Positions 11,722 to 23,723 of a stretch of DNA of 64,000 nucleotides are shown one piece after another. Position numbers and translations under genes: made by a program. Below the pieces are notes generated by a model. The model saw nothing but the letters and a program-made list of their open reading frames with translations, searched no databases and was not told the DNA's origin. Source of the DNA: Macrotrachela quadricornifera (Eukaryota > Rotifera > Eurotatoria > Philodinida > Philodinidae); assembly GCA_022393335.1 (NCBI GenBank), contig JAJEKB010021193.1, forward strand, positions 425,773-489,772, given 5' to 3'. Every line of letters begins with the position of its first letter. The first letter of the stretch is position 1.

Positions 11722-11820
11722 CGAGGGAACTACCCGAGGTGCTAAAAATCTTTTGGATCGGGGATGTGATATTAGATAGGCCATAGCCAGGAGTGATATA
11801 CCCTAAGGTAGTTCGTCTCC
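11722..11820. repeat. Short inverted repeat, MITE-like
   Basis: GAGGGAACTACC at the left is matched by the reverse complement of GGTAGTTCGTCTC at the right, about 100 nt end to end. GC content is higher than in the surrounding DNA. It may be a very small non-autonomous element or a stem-loop. No second copy was seen. Confidence 0.35.
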
Positions 11821-12541
11821 AAGTTGCTTCTGGCAAGAGATATGAATTTTTCAAGTTATAAGCAAAATATATACATTTTTGCTGCTAACTCTTTTTTTTA
11901 GAGAGAAAATAGTGCATTAAACTATTACATCTATTTAATCGATAATCTATCTTAACTCAAAAATATACTAAAAAAATATGTATGAACAAAGCTTTTATCA
12001 TTAGGTAATGAAACATGAGAAGCTTTTAAGTTGAAGAGGTATTGATAACCGATAATACTTTTAGATTTTGATTATCTTACTGTAGTCTATCAAATGGTAT
12101 ATGAATGAATAGAATCGGAGTGTTACACCTAAATGGTATTCCTCGTCAGCAATATGAAACAATATTGTACAAAGGATGTTTGATCAAGTTGTAGTTTTTA
12201 CTTGATGCTTCTGCAAATGCTTTGTACTTTAAGTAGTGTAGCAAAAACTCATGAAATGATTCTCAAATTATTTTGAAGAATGTCAAAACAACTTTAAGAT
12301 CTCTGATTGGAAATCCGATTTTGACAGAAATCAGCGTAATAAATTGCATTGAAGAACATGAAATAAAAAGTACTTTTCCAAAAACAAAATTCCTCGAAAA
12401 GCTACAGACAAGGATCTTCCGAATATATTTCGTCAAAAAGATTTTCTGAATGATATAGGATGTGATGCAACCATACATGTAATTGTATAAAAAAACCTTT
12501 TAAATGATTAAAAACAAAAAAAAAGAACACATGTAATATTA

Positions 12542-13131
12542 TTATTTTGAAAATTTAAGAGTACGTATAACTTTATCAAGTGTATTTTTACTACTACGAT
12601 CGAAATAAGTTAATGAAAAAGCAAGTGTATAATCTTTTTCTGCGAATGTTAAATAATGAGTTTGTTGAATCATTGGTTGACCTCTTATTTTCATTGTTAA
12701 TGATTGTGTAGCAAATGTTTTTCCATTGATATTAACTTCATAACATTTATTAATAAATTTAATTTTATGTTTTGATTGTTTAAGTGATTTTAAACTAAGA
12801 TTGAGACAATCACAAATAGTTGTTATATTTGAATATATACTTTTATTTTCAGCTAATCCTAAAATATTTGGATTTAATTTATCACCAGATAAACCAGGTG
12901 GATATTGAAAAAAACCAAAAAGTGGCATCAATCTTTTCATAGCAGTATCAGTTAATTCTTTTGTAAATTCTTTCTTTCTTGACCAGAATTTTGACATTGT
13001 TGGTTGAATAAGTTCAAATAATTCAATTGGTTTTCGTGATGTCCATCCTTTGGGTTTTTCGACTGATAAACCAAAATATACGTTCTTATAAATATTATCA
13101 TTCGTCTTTTCAGTGATTGGTGATTTCGAGA
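12542..13131 (-). CDS. PsbP/DcrB-like single-domain protein, N-terminal exon not found
   Basis: An open frame of about 196 residues ends at 12542. It opens with NDNIYKNVYFGLSVEKPKGW, the pattern of PsbP-like/DUF1795-type domains (an aromatic-rich N-terminal strand with YFGL..E.PKGW). It closes with YTLAFSLTYFDRSSKNTLDK and VIRTLKF, a typical C-terminal strand-helix for this fold. There is no ATG before the domain: the open frame begins at a TTG, and an acceptor-like GATAG lies at 13132-13133, so a first exon with a signal peptide is probably upstream. ATG at about 13172 starts a hydrophobic MNLFSIFLLYI but is in another frame. Function is unknown; bacterial relatives are often exported proteins. 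Acquisition from bacteria is possible but not shown. Confidence 0.62.
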
Positions 13132-13289
13132 CTATCAATATATAATAAAAATATTGAAAATAAATTCATTTTTGCTTATATCAATATATCATCAATCATT
13201 CAATTCTAAAAATCTCAATTGTCATAATCGCTTTTGGACTAGGTCTATATTCATTTGGATAGAACCAAATGTCGTGATTCTCCGTCGTC

Positions 13290-13850
13290 CTTCATCAAAT
13301 AAAAACAAGCTGATGTAATCAGTGGAACACATCGAAAAACAAAATTTCCTCATGATGTCATGGTTTGCCTCGAAATGTGTTATTATTGAAAAAAGGATTG
13401 ATTAATCATGAACGTTATATCGATGAAATGGTCGAAAATTCATGAAAAATGAATTTAATTATCAACAAAATGGAGCATTTGTTTACACTGATCATCATAT
13501 TCGAACATGGGGCGAAGACTATTTTTGGACTTTCTCACAGAGATTATAGTGGCTTCCTAACAGTCCCGATCTGAACCTTCTTGATTATTCAACCTGATGT
13601 GATTTGTGGCAGTGTCGATTGTTATACCAAAAGAGTTTACCAAATATTCCACGGAAACTGTGATTATGTTTTTATGAATAAACTAGATGATAATATAGAG
13701 CGAAAAACAATAAAAACTCAATTAATCAATAATTTGAAAAACCAATGCGTCGTATTGTCAGTTCTAATTGAGATAGAAAAAGCTTTTCGAATTAGTTTAT
13801 ATTATCAGATAAGGTTTGAAGGTATTTTTTCAAGGCAAAAGTAAATAATA
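13290..13850 (+). mobile_element. Tc1/mariner-type transposase relic
   Basis: On the plus strand, pieces match a Tc1/mariner-like DDE transposase: SGTHRKTKFPHDVMV near 13310-13370, KGLINHERYIDEM, then NYQQNGAFVYTDHHIRTWGE at about 13457 (normally FQQDGA..H). WLPNSPDLNLLDY follows at about 13550, holding the third acidic position. Several stops and frameshifts separate them, and the QQD Asp has become Asn. It lies upstream of the PsbP-like gene on the opposite strand and may have disrupted or hidden that gene's first exon. Confidence 0.75.
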
Positions 13851-16639
13851 TTATTTGACTTACAAACGGCTGCAATAATACCGAGTTGGAATATCGAAAG
13901 AATAATCAAGAATGTAAAGTACATTATCATCATGATTTTGGTTAAATAATATTTGTTTTATGTTTATAAAAATGATCGAACACATATTTTGTATAATCCT
14001 TTTTCAAATTTAAAATAATCTTAGTCGACCAAATGATTGATTTTTTTGTTCTTTAATCAAAGTTAATGTATGTTATGACTACTCGAATTTCGTTTGTTAT
14101 CATTTTATTATTTATTTTAATGCATTATTTGTCTATTTTATATCCTTTGTTGGCTCACATTTCATAAAGAAGAAAGAAAAAAAAATTGAAGTTACACTTT
14201 TTTCTCTTTTATTTCTTTATAGATATTCATTTTAACAATGAGAATATATATTTATCTTTACTTACTTGAATTTATAGAGTAATTGACGATAGTTTGATTT
14301 TGATCAAGTTGTATAAGAGAAAATCATTGTAAAGAGCAGTACAGAATTGGGATTGGCCAGCTCACGTTTATGAATTTCGTCCAAATGAACTAAAAGATTG
14401 CTTCAACAGTTCTTTTCTAGTAAACCAATTCAAAAAGGTATAGAGTCCTAATACCTAATTTTGCCGGAAAAAAGACTTCTTTGATAAGCCATTGATAACT
14501 CAAGTTTGTGAAATCGTGGAGAACTGCATTCTCGTTTCCATAGTAGAGCGAACATTTTTCTATCAACACATTTACGGCGATGGAATACACCGATGGGCCT
14601 CGCTATATTATAACAAGAAACTCAATCGAAAAAACACTTTTTTTCCTAGATAGAAGGTTATGTGTGATGTGCTACGTTCATTCAGTTTATTGATTTTTCT
14701 TAGTAAAATAAGCTTGAATAATTATTCTATTTGCGTGAAAAACGATTGCCTATGTAAGAATCTAAACAGATGAAGCAAAAGTACTGGTAGTACATCCTAA
14801 GAAGACAAATGTACACGAAAATGAATCTGTCGGAGCTATTTTCTAAGAAAATCGAATCGCCGCGAATGTGTTAAATCGCTCTGATTGATTCGTAAAAATG
14901 TCTTTACGAATGCGTCTGTTGTTGTTAGTTCAATAGAGTTTTTCATTCTAGGGCGTATACTGTCTATAATAACAATAGAAACTGTCATGTAATATTAAAC
15001 AATGATATTTATATCATGAATGCATAAATGATATAAGTTGTTCTTTTGAATTTATAAAACTTGATTAGATAAAGCATGCTATTTATCCAATTGCGGTGAA
15101 TAACGAATATTCGAATATTGTTCAGTAGCCTTAAAAGTTTTGGTTAGCTTAAGAATCATGAATAATGAATATATTTTTGTAAAAGATGAAGTTACAAAAC
15201 TTACATAGTACCAAGAAAATTAAGATATTCTAGTTGTCGTCACTAACGCTTTGGTCAGTACCAGTGTTTCCATCACAACTTCGTTTAAGGTCCTAATCTT
15301 GAATGTAGTCCTCAACATTAGGTAGAAACTTGTTTGCCGATAGTTGATGATCAGAAGAGTGTATTTTACTATGAAAGACATCTAGGTGCGAATAACAACC
15401 AATAACTCGAGCTCTAGTGAATAAGTGCAAAACCATCCTTGGATCGATTCATTATCATCGTCGTCGTTAAATTGCATCGCGGCCGCATATTTTTAGTTAT
15501 TTGAATGTCGGGACGTAAAATGAACTCGAATCAGATCATTTTATGTTTTGAACCAAGTATCACAACAAATTCGAACGAATCATCATTCTCCTTCTTCAAG
15601 TGTGATTTTTACTTATTATCGCTAAGAGGAAAGGAAAATTACGCCAGCATGTAGCCCACGAAAAACTCTATCGAATCCATAAATAGTTATCATTAATTTT
15701 AGATAATTTCTTTTAATATCTATTATTCCAGGGTGTTTTATTCATGATTTTTTGCAGAGAGTATTGCCCTTTCTAATAAGACTATTTATACTGAAGCCAC
15801 ACATGTCGAAATTAGTTTGTTCTTAAAACACATTGTCAGGTTATAGTGAAAATTGGAGTAAAAATATAGTATGGTATTCTCCAACAGAAATCATCCAATG
15901 AACTTGAAAGTAAGCTGAGTTTATCATAAAAAGAATCATCGTTTCATGTGTATCATTCGGTAAGAAGCAGATGAACCAATTTATGTTCTTATACATTCTC
16001 GTCCTTCTTTCACTCTAAATTCCTACTTCTATTATGTCAGTTTTGCATTTTAAATCAGATTATATAAAGACCTTGATCAGAGCTGAATCATTTTCAAAAT
16101 ATACTACTCAAAAGAAAATTATTTGTTAAAATAAAACCTAAATTAAATACATACTTTTCTTTCTCTTATCACTCCATTCAATAATCCAAATGAATATTGT
16201 CATTAAAACATCATAATACACCCACAGTTATCTTTAATCGTATCATTCTCCTGATTGAACTTTATCTATTTGCGTTGTTGTAAAATAAAATAACGAAATC
16301 TCTGATCTTTATCGTAATCCTCGTTCTTTCTTTGTCACAATACTTTTTCTCATCTCACTCTCTCTCTCTTCGTTAATCATCTTTTAGATTGAGAAATAAC
16401 ATTTACTAAAACTGTTATTGAGTGAATATTATGATAATGGAAAAAGACAATAGAAAAAAAAGAGTCATTTGATTTTAGATCAACATAGAACGAGTCAAAA
16501 GAAAAACAAGTAAAAATGTGGGAGAGAAGAGATATAAATATTATGAATGATACGTTAGATAGAAGCAAAAACAGTAGTTTCAAATATTGTGTATACTTCG
16601 TTACTTTACAATTTATCAAAGGAAAAGTTGGTCCCTGCT
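13851..16639. other. Long AT-rich gap without supported genes
   Basis: About 2.8 kb with only short open frames. Nothing here reads as a known domain in the frames I checked. A short AT-rich open frame on the minus strand at 16377..16619 has low-complexity hydrophobic content and is not called. The right end should hold the promoter of the chitin-binding gene. Confidence 0.4.
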
Positions 16640-18034
16640 ATGACACATATTTTCTTCATTGGTAAGTCTTGTCTTTTTCTTGTTATCATTTAGAAGCTAA
16701 TATTCATTATTTTCTAGCTCTCACATTTATTTTTATATCTCCGACTCTAAATCAACATGTTCTAACGAATATTCCATTCGATTGTAAAAGTCGTCCTGAT
16801 GGTTTTTGGAGCGACTTGAGATATTGCGATGTATTTCATGCATGCATTGCTGGCGAACAGAAACGAACCTATGGATGTCCTCAAGTGGGAGAAAGATTCT
16901 TTTTCGACGAGAAAACTCAAATGTAAGTTTAAATATATAAAACAAAAAATTCAGATTACTTGTACCATCCGTTTTATGCCATTCCTACAAGGCGAAAATG
17001 TCAGACGTGACACGTATCGTCACTCTGGACAATGCTGTCTATTGACGTACTTCCCATTTAGAGTCAATATAGTGCAGAAAGAACAGGTATATGCTAAGAT
17101 GATAGATTTACCTGTTGCCTACTTAATGCAATAACAGATCTAATGAACATTTACTCCTCTTTATATAGATGTGACTTTGCAAAGAATAAGACCAGTGGCT
17201 GTCCAACAAATGAATATTATACTCCAATGGCTGCTGTACCCACGCAACCTGGACAATCATCTGGCACACAAAGTAAATCGAATGAAATTTACTTTTTTGA
17301 AGTGTATTTTCTTTACTTTTCTGTATCTCATATGAGTTTACAATTCATCTCAGGCTATTTATCAAGTGTATGGAGGATCATCCGTGTAGTACCAATTGTG
17401 GGATACTGTACTCAATCATAGGTTTAATCTAAGGATATCCACTACGTTGAGCTGTAAAACATAATTTATTTTTCGTGTTTCTGAAAGTTGAAGTTACCTA
17501 TCTAATTGATCATTTTCAATGATATCATTAACTTTTATCCTAGTTTCTCATCGTTTTCTTTACCTATATTGCTCGAATTGAAATCATTAAGCAATTTTCT
17601 GTACGAATAAAAACTAGACATCAGTAGTTATATGAGACAGGGTCGACTAAAACGACTTGAATATGCTAAGAAATTTACTTTATTTTGCATAGAGTAGTAC
17701 TTTTTTCCTTTCAATTTAAGACGCTTTTACTGTCGATTCGGACGTCAATTGTAATAATCAAGCCAATGGTTCATTCGTATCCAGTCGTTACTGCAATGTC
17801 TTCCATCGATGCATATCCGGCAATAGATTTGATTTACGTTGTCCTCGTGCTAACAATATTCCATACGATTTATGGTGGAATCAACAAACAAATCAGTGTG
17901 ATTGGCCATGTCGGGTACAATGCAATGGCCAAATATTTGCATCAAGTACATCGGCACAAGAAATTCAAAGTCAGAGCTTAGCTTTTTTCAATAACGATTG
18001 TCGAGCTTATCCGCTATTTTTTGGTTCAAAATAA
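16640..18034 (+). CDS. Secreted protein with two chitin-binding type-2 (peritrophin-A) domains
   Basis: Four exons, 16640..16661, 16718..16922, 17169..17272 and 17721..18034, sum to 645 nt and encode 214 residues. The signal peptide MTHIFFIALTFIFISPTLNQ is split by the first intron, which is all phase-consistent. Domain 1 (residues about 28-90) reads FDCKSRPDGFWSDLRYCDVF, HACIAG, YGCPQVGERF, then ICDF after the second splice. Domain 2 (about 125-190) reads VNCNNQANGSFVSSRYCNVF, HRCISG, LRCP, WWNQQTNQCDWP. Both show the six-Cys pattern C-x(n)-C-x5-C-x9-C-x12-C and the aromatic residues used in chitin binding. A Pro/Thr/Gln linker joins them. Likely role: binding chitin in jaws, cuticle or egg coats (inference). 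AATAAA overlaps the stop. Confidence 0.88.
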
Positions 18035-18045
18035 AAGATGAAATA

Positions 18046-18095
18046 ACACATAGTTCAGTTCAGTCACTTGAGGGTGAACTGAACAAGATATGTGT
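18046..18095. repeat. 50-nt hairpin just after the chitin-binding gene
   Basis: ACACATAGTTCAGTTCA on the left pairs with TGAACTGAACAAGATATGTGT to the right, an almost perfect stem with a short loop that contains CTTGAGGGTGAA. It starts 12 nt after the stop codon and may be a 3' UTR stem-loop or a tiny insertion. Confidence 0.5.
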
Positions 18096-18303
18096 GATTT
18101 TGATATTCAAGCAGAACAATTCGCAGTTGATTACGTCAAACGTCAAGGAACTCATTTTACACAGATAATAATACAAAAAATAACAATGGGCATCAATCAC
18201 TTGATAATAGTGGTATATTTTAGGAGATCAAAAAGAAAATAATGGTGAACTCGTTTGATTTGGTCTAATTTTGATAGCTCAAATCGAATAATACTATCAG
18301 CGG

Positions 18304-18660
18304 CAAAAAACTACACAATCATATAACTATTATGAGGTTTAGTAAGATCCAGAAATACAAAAAATGAGTAGTATTTCTAAAATGTTTTTACATGAATCGA
18401 TAGATCTTGATGAGCTCTACAAAACTGTTTATATGAAAATTTTTTAAAACTCTGCTTTATCACAAAAACTTGCAAAAAATTCGTATTTTTACCTTTTTCG
18501 TATGAAAAATATTGTGGATTTTACGTATAGAACAGATAAAACATGTGACTTTTTTATACCAAAATAGGATTTAAAAGCATTTTAAAAATTTTTTTGCATT
18601 TTCGGATCTTACTAAAACTCATCATAGCTATATGATTTTGCAGTTTTTGATGCAATTTTT
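18304..18660. repeat. Foldback/MITE-like inverted repeat
   Basis: The left arm contains CACAATCATATAACTATTAT and TTTAGTAAGATCC. The right arm carries the reverse complement, with GGATCTTACTAAAACTC and ATAGCTATATGATTTTGCAG. Arms are about 60-95 nt and diverged, with a centre of about 190 nt that has no open frame. The remaining DNA up to 19734 has no gene I can support. Confidence 0.6.
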
Positions 18661-19734
18661 CTCTTCGTATTAAAGTTCGTTTTTTATTTCGATGCTTCAT
18701 ATTCAAGGATTCTCCATTTCAAACATATACATACATGTGGTATTCAAGCTGTACTAACTGAAGAAAATTGAAACTATGTCGTACAGTTTTGAAATACGAT
18801 CCAAAGCAAAAAAGTGGGGCGAGACTTTTGTTATCGACAGTAACTATTAAGAATGGGAAAACTTCTTCGGAGAGTTTTTAAAATGAAAATGTCGAAAAGC
18901 AAGTACGTAGATTAATTCGTTCTTACGAGTGAGTACAGCTGCTATGATTCAGATTTTGAGATGGATTCAAACACTTCGAGAAGTATCAGGATCATGTAGA
19001 ACAGAAGAAGATAAATCAGTCGCAATAAAATTTATTGATTTAAGCATAGTATAACTATTCATTTTTTGTAGGAGGAGAGGAACAGATGAATGACTTGAAA
19101 ACAGGAAGCATTCTGAAGTGTTATTTTTGGTATGGAAGATAAATGGTTTTGGGAGATAGTTGTTATTTATTATTTCATTTCCATAGCAACCACTTTTTGT
19201 CTAGAATAAAAGGATTATCGACAAGCTGTGCAGAACAAGCTATTGATCAATTCCGAGAAACCAGGCCATGTGAGTTGGATCTCTTGTTCAAAAAAAATGT
19301 CACCATTTTTCGTGACAACAATATAAGCCCAATAATTAACCACATTGACGAGTATTATGTTCTTTAGAGAACCTTCCAAGAGATATTTTTTATTTTCTTC
19401 AGCGGAAAGATATTTCAGTCAGACATTACACCAAATAGAACAGATATTGGTTTTAATTTAGAGTTTACTTTTTTCACCTTTGCATAATCAACGGGCAGCT
19501 GTTTATATAAATATTTTATGCAATAATTAAGCGTAATTTGAAAACAAGGATATCCTATGTGAAAGCCATATGCGTTAAGGACTTTTACTCTAGAGAAGTA
19601 TTTTTATTCGAAATCATATTAATATCAAAGAGATCGCTTCTTTTGATTAAATTTGCTGAGTAAGATACTGTTGTTGTTATATATTCTCGACCACTATATT
19701 AAGACAAAAAAAAAACATTCAATAAACCTGACTG

Positions 19735-20024
19735 GTTTAATGATACGTATTGATATGAGCAAACAAATTTTGCTTATGGGTGATTTCAACGAAGATAACA
19801 AATGAGATTTGGTAGTAACCAACAGTGGTAGCAACACCGTCGAGATCATGTTTGGCAACGAACATAAGACGTTTCAGAACTTAACGAAATATTCAATTGT
19901 CTCCAATTCATCCTCTGTCATAGTAAGTGATTTCAATAATGATACCAAACTAGATCTTGTAATGCCTATCTCCAATAGAAGGAGTGTGAGTACGTTGTTC
20001 AGCAATGTAGATGAAACTTTCCAG
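19735..20024 (+). pseudogene. FG-GAP/VCBS repeat gene fragment
   Basis: ILLMGDFNEDNK, a stop, then DLVVTNSGSNTVEIMFG and later VIVSDFNNDTKLDLVMP are two FG-GAP (VCBS) units with the Ca-binding DxNxDxxxD loop. They are similar to the repeats in the intact gene at 45318..47047. An in-frame TGA interrupts the first loop, no start or signal peptide is found upstream, and the reading frame is cut at 20024 by an inserted element. After the element (from 21021) only a short possible continuation (LTDQIQI) is seen. Confidence 0.75.
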
Positions 20025-21020
20025 TAGAGTCCTGCGGGAACGATTTTTTTCAGTTCCCGTTTCCCGTTCACGTTCCCGCAGAAAAAAAATGGTTCATGTT
20101 CCCGCTTTCCCGTTCCCGCAAGCGTTTTCAAATTGCTAATCTCATTTCCTGTAGTGTGTTTGACGAAATGTACTATCAGAATATACTAGCTTCTAGTGAC
20201 TTCATACTTCGAACATTAAGCTAGGAAAAACAGCAGACTTTTGGACTTGAAGTACTTTATGCTACTTTGAAGTACTTTCAAATACTTTACGAATATTTTG
20301 AGCTACTTTCAGCCGCTTGCAGTACTTCGGGCTCTTCGACTACTTTGAGTTCCAAAAATAGAATAAAAATGTGATGTTATGGAAATGACGTCTCAAAAAC
20401 AGAAAAAGTGTTCCGTTTCCGTGAAATTTTTTCCAAAATGGAATACTTTGGAGCACTTCGACAAATTTTTAAGTACTTTGTCATACTTTAAAATACTCTG
20501 ACATAATTTTAATGTACTTTGACGTTATTTAAAAGTACTCTGAGCTACTTCTACATACTTTGAACTACTTTTGTACTTTGCTGTACTTTTTGACTTCAAG
20601 TCTGCTATTTTTCCCTAGCTCTTCATGCACGATAATAGTTGATCGAGCTTTCTACAGAAAAGTTTACATATAATCTTATTGGAAAAGAAAAGTAAAAATC
20701 CATCTCAGATTCAAATTTTCCATCTTCAACTTCCTTTTATCAAGTTCATGAAAAAAATCAATAATTAACATCTACTTAATTTATAATGAATTAGTGAAAA
20801 CTAATCTCAGATTCAGATTCTTCATCCTCAATTATCTTTAGTCAAGTTATATCGAAAATATAAATAATTATTATTTGACTAATCATTTAAGTGCGAACAT
20901 ACAAGCAAGCAATCAGACAATTTATGTTTCCTGGACTCGTCTCTACGAGAATTCCCGTTCCCGTTCCCGCGGGAAACAGGACGGGAAAACACGGGAAAAA
21001 ATCGTTCCCGCAGGACTCTA
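20025..21020. mobile_element. Non-autonomous DNA transposon with GAGTCCTGCGGGAACG inverted ends
   Basis: The left end GAGTCCTGCGGGAACGATTT and the right end, its reverse complement, match for over 20 nt and are flanked by TA on both sides, which could be a TA target duplication. Subterminal G/C-rich runs with repeated TTCCCG occur at both ends (20050-20120 and 20950-21010). No transposase frame is visible inside. It interrupts the FG-GAP fragment and itself hosts a second inverted-repeat element. The superfamily is uncertain: TA flanks suggest Tc1/mariner-like, while the TAGAG end could also fit hAT. Confidence 0.75.
20219..20620. repeat. Nested inverted-repeat element built of TACTTTGA-type units
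   Basis: The ends AGCTAGGAAAAACAGCAGAC and the reverse complement of GTCTGCTATTTTTCCCTAGCT are inverted repeats. The interior is an unusual run of short units close to GTACTTTGA (over 15 occurrences of TACTTT or its variants). It lies wholly inside the element at 20025..21020. Confidence 0.65.
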
Positions 21021-21155
21021 CTAACTGATCAAATTCAAATCAATGTAGTACATGATAGATTGCTATTATGCGTTTATAGTTATGACATTAGATCGATAAT
21101 GAAACCTTCTTTAGTTGGAGCAAGCTTTATTATTTTGAAAATTTCAAAGGGGATC

Positions 21156-22868
21156 CTATAGTTTTGGAACTTCCTGTACACTCATAGGAAAAGTATTAGG
21201 TACATGTTCTGTTTCTGCTTGTGTCCATGCTAGATGAATTTCTAATGGTCTTAATGCATGTGTCTCTTCAATATGAATAACACAATCAAATTGTGTTGAA
21301 AGATTGGCACCAAAATAATGTGATTGACGTTCCGTATGTGGACGATAAATAGCGCCAATAGTTCGTTCTAAACGCTTCTTACTTAATTCAGTATGTAATT
21401 CTTTTGAAAGTTGAATATATGGATTATTCGAACGAAATAGAAGATAATATTGACCTTCGTACGATAATACTGGATCCTGAATTAATGCTTCATGTAATAG
21501 AAATTCGACACTTTCATTCAGTGATGGTCGAACAAGTTTAAAATCTGGATCCATATTCGAATTATCCACTGCTGTAACTGTACCCGTATATGTTGTAAAT
21601 CCAATATTAAACGTATTTTCAATACCAAATTGTTCGCGAACTAATTGACCAATATTAACTTTACGTTCATATCTTGCATCAGTTTCGCGAGCATCACCAA
21701 TATGTGAATTATGTGCCTAAAAATGAATGAATATTTTAATTCTCATTTACTCTTTATGATCGAATTTTATTACCCAAATAATAGCTTTAGTTCCTGGTCC
21801 ATAATGTCTAAGTAAATCTTGTAAAAAATTCCACATATGTGTATCACGAATATTCCATGCAATTGCTCCACCTTCACAAATATGTCGATAGTATTTTTCT
21901 GCTTCACAAACAATTTTTGCATTTTCCATAGCATAAAAACTTTCATCAATTTCATGATCGTTTTCTTTAGCTTCAGCTATCGTTCTTGCATGACGTTCTA
22001 ACATTTTTTGAAATATATCAAAAGCTTCGTTTTCACAACCAGTAGTAAATTTTCTTGCTGTACAATAATCATATTGTTTTTCGTCAGAGTATTTTTCAAA
22101 GCAGGCATAACTTTTACGAGTTTCAGCTGCTAAATCTATTAGAAATGAAATTTGGAATAAAAATTGTTTCATTTAATTAAAAATCAACAAACTTGGATCA
22201 CGTTTTTCTAAATATCTCAGAACTTCTTCACGTGATGCTTGTAAACTATATAAATCAATACCAAAAAAGCCTGTTTTTTTCTTTGCATCTGCTATCTTTT
22301 CATTGTGTCTTTGAAGCCATGTAATAAATTCTACAACAACTGTGTTTCGCCTAAATAGAAATAATTGATTTTTTCCTAAAGTGAAGTAGAAGGAATAGAA
22401 CAATATTAACCACATCCATGATGGAAATTGTTTAAATTCTTTCAATGCATCATTTGCATTTGTGATATTTGACGCAGATGATAGCCCTTTTACCCAACGA
22501 TTTACATGATAAGCTGGTGGCCAATCAGCTTCACAAGCAACAATTGTAAAACCCTAATTAAGACTAATGAAAAAAAATTCGTTTTTCTAAGAAAATTTGC
22601 AATACTTTCTCTTGAATTAATCGTTTTGTAATTTCTGCTCGATGCCAATAAAATTCATGTGAACCTAAAAAAATCAATATTTTACCTTATCAAAATGATT
22701 TTTCGAAAAAATACCATGTGATGCTTCACCAATCATTACAATCCGAGCATCACCGATTGCTGTTAATATCGGATCATAATCACTTGATGTATTAAAATGT
22801 AAATGTTTTGCATATTGTTGAATTAATTGTACTGCTTTTATATAATGCATTTTCGATACTGTTAACAT
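21156..22868 (-). CDS. Erythromycin esterase family protein (bacterial type) with five introns
   Basis: Six exons, 22868..22715, 22664..22606, 22553..22411, 22350..22193, 22135..21774 and 21716..21156, with GT-AG introns of 50-60 nt. They sum to 1437 nt and encode 478 residues. Conserved blocks of the Ere/succinoglycan-biosynthesis family are all present: ARIVMIGEASHG then SHEFYWHRAEITKRLI, CEADWP, FPSWMW, a central RDTHMWNFL, and WAHNSHIGDARE. The GEASHG and HNSHIGD motifs carry the acidic and His residues known to be needed for hydrolysis in bacterial Ere enzymes. In bacteria some members open macrolide lactones; the natural substrate here is unknown. The start is the first ATG of the open frame; an upstream exon is possible. 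Presence in an intron-rich animal-like gene suggests old horizontal transfer (inference). Confidence 0.9.
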
Positions 22869-23043
22869 AATGAATATTTCAAAAATGAATCGACGTAAAA
22901 AAATCGAATGAACGTTCAATCTTGATAAACTGTCGTTACTTTCTATTAGATTTAGATTTTATTATAAGTCAGTGCTCAAATTTATTGAATTTCCTAATGT
23001 TTCGTTTTTTATGACGAACAAGCGGTCTGCACCTCCGAAAAAA

Positions 23044-23723
23044 GTAGACTCTATTTCGAATATATTGTTACTATAGAAACATATTTTTTCAAAGCCAATT
23101 ACATATTTTGAAAGCCTGTGGAGTTCTCTATAATTCTTTGAAGTTCCGTTATAGTTTGCACTTGGACATTAGAAAAATAAATCGAGTACAGTGAATGCTT
23201 CCTCATGTCCAGATTCCAAAAAACAAAAAATTGTCAATGTCATCAAAATTAATTTTTTTTTAAATTTTTTTTATCATTAGAGCAGTATCTTCATAAAAAA
23301 AAGTAATTATATATTGTGATAGAGCTTGAAATTCTCTATCATCCTATATATTTGTTAACTATTTTACATCTATATGTTGCAGTGCATTTGGCACATAAGT
23401 AAGCGCAAGGCATCAAAAAATATATGAGTTGATAGAGAATTTTTAGCTCTATCATAATATATAACTACTTTTTTTAATGAAGATACTGCTCTAATGAATA
23501 AAAAAATTTAAAAACTAATTTTCATGACATCGACAAAATGTTGTTTTTAGGAATTTGGACATGAGGATGCCTTCATTGTACTCGATTTATTTTTCTAATG
23601 TCCATGTGCAAACTACAACAGAAATCTACAGGATTATAGAAAACTCTACAGGCTTTCAAAATATGTAATTGATTTAAAGAAATACATCTTTATAATGACA
23701 ATACATTTGAAATACAGAGTCTA
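23044..23723. repeat. Large foldback element, arms about 300 nt
   Basis: The left arm starts GTAGACTCTATTTCGAA and runs to about 23350; the right arm, from about 23430, ends in its reverse complement (TTGAAATACAGAGTCTA). Matching internal blocks include AATAAATCGAGTACAGTGAA against its complement near 23575, and TAGAGCAGTATCTTCAT against ATGAAGATACTGCTCTA. Arms are diverged by substitutions and small indels. The 80-nt centre has no coding capacity. Confidence 0.8.

Noticed and set aside
12263..12478. Plus-strand words such as LRSLIGNPILTE resembling the C-terminal part of a retroelement integrase
   Set aside because: Only about 20 residues look alike, with stops around them; too weak to name.
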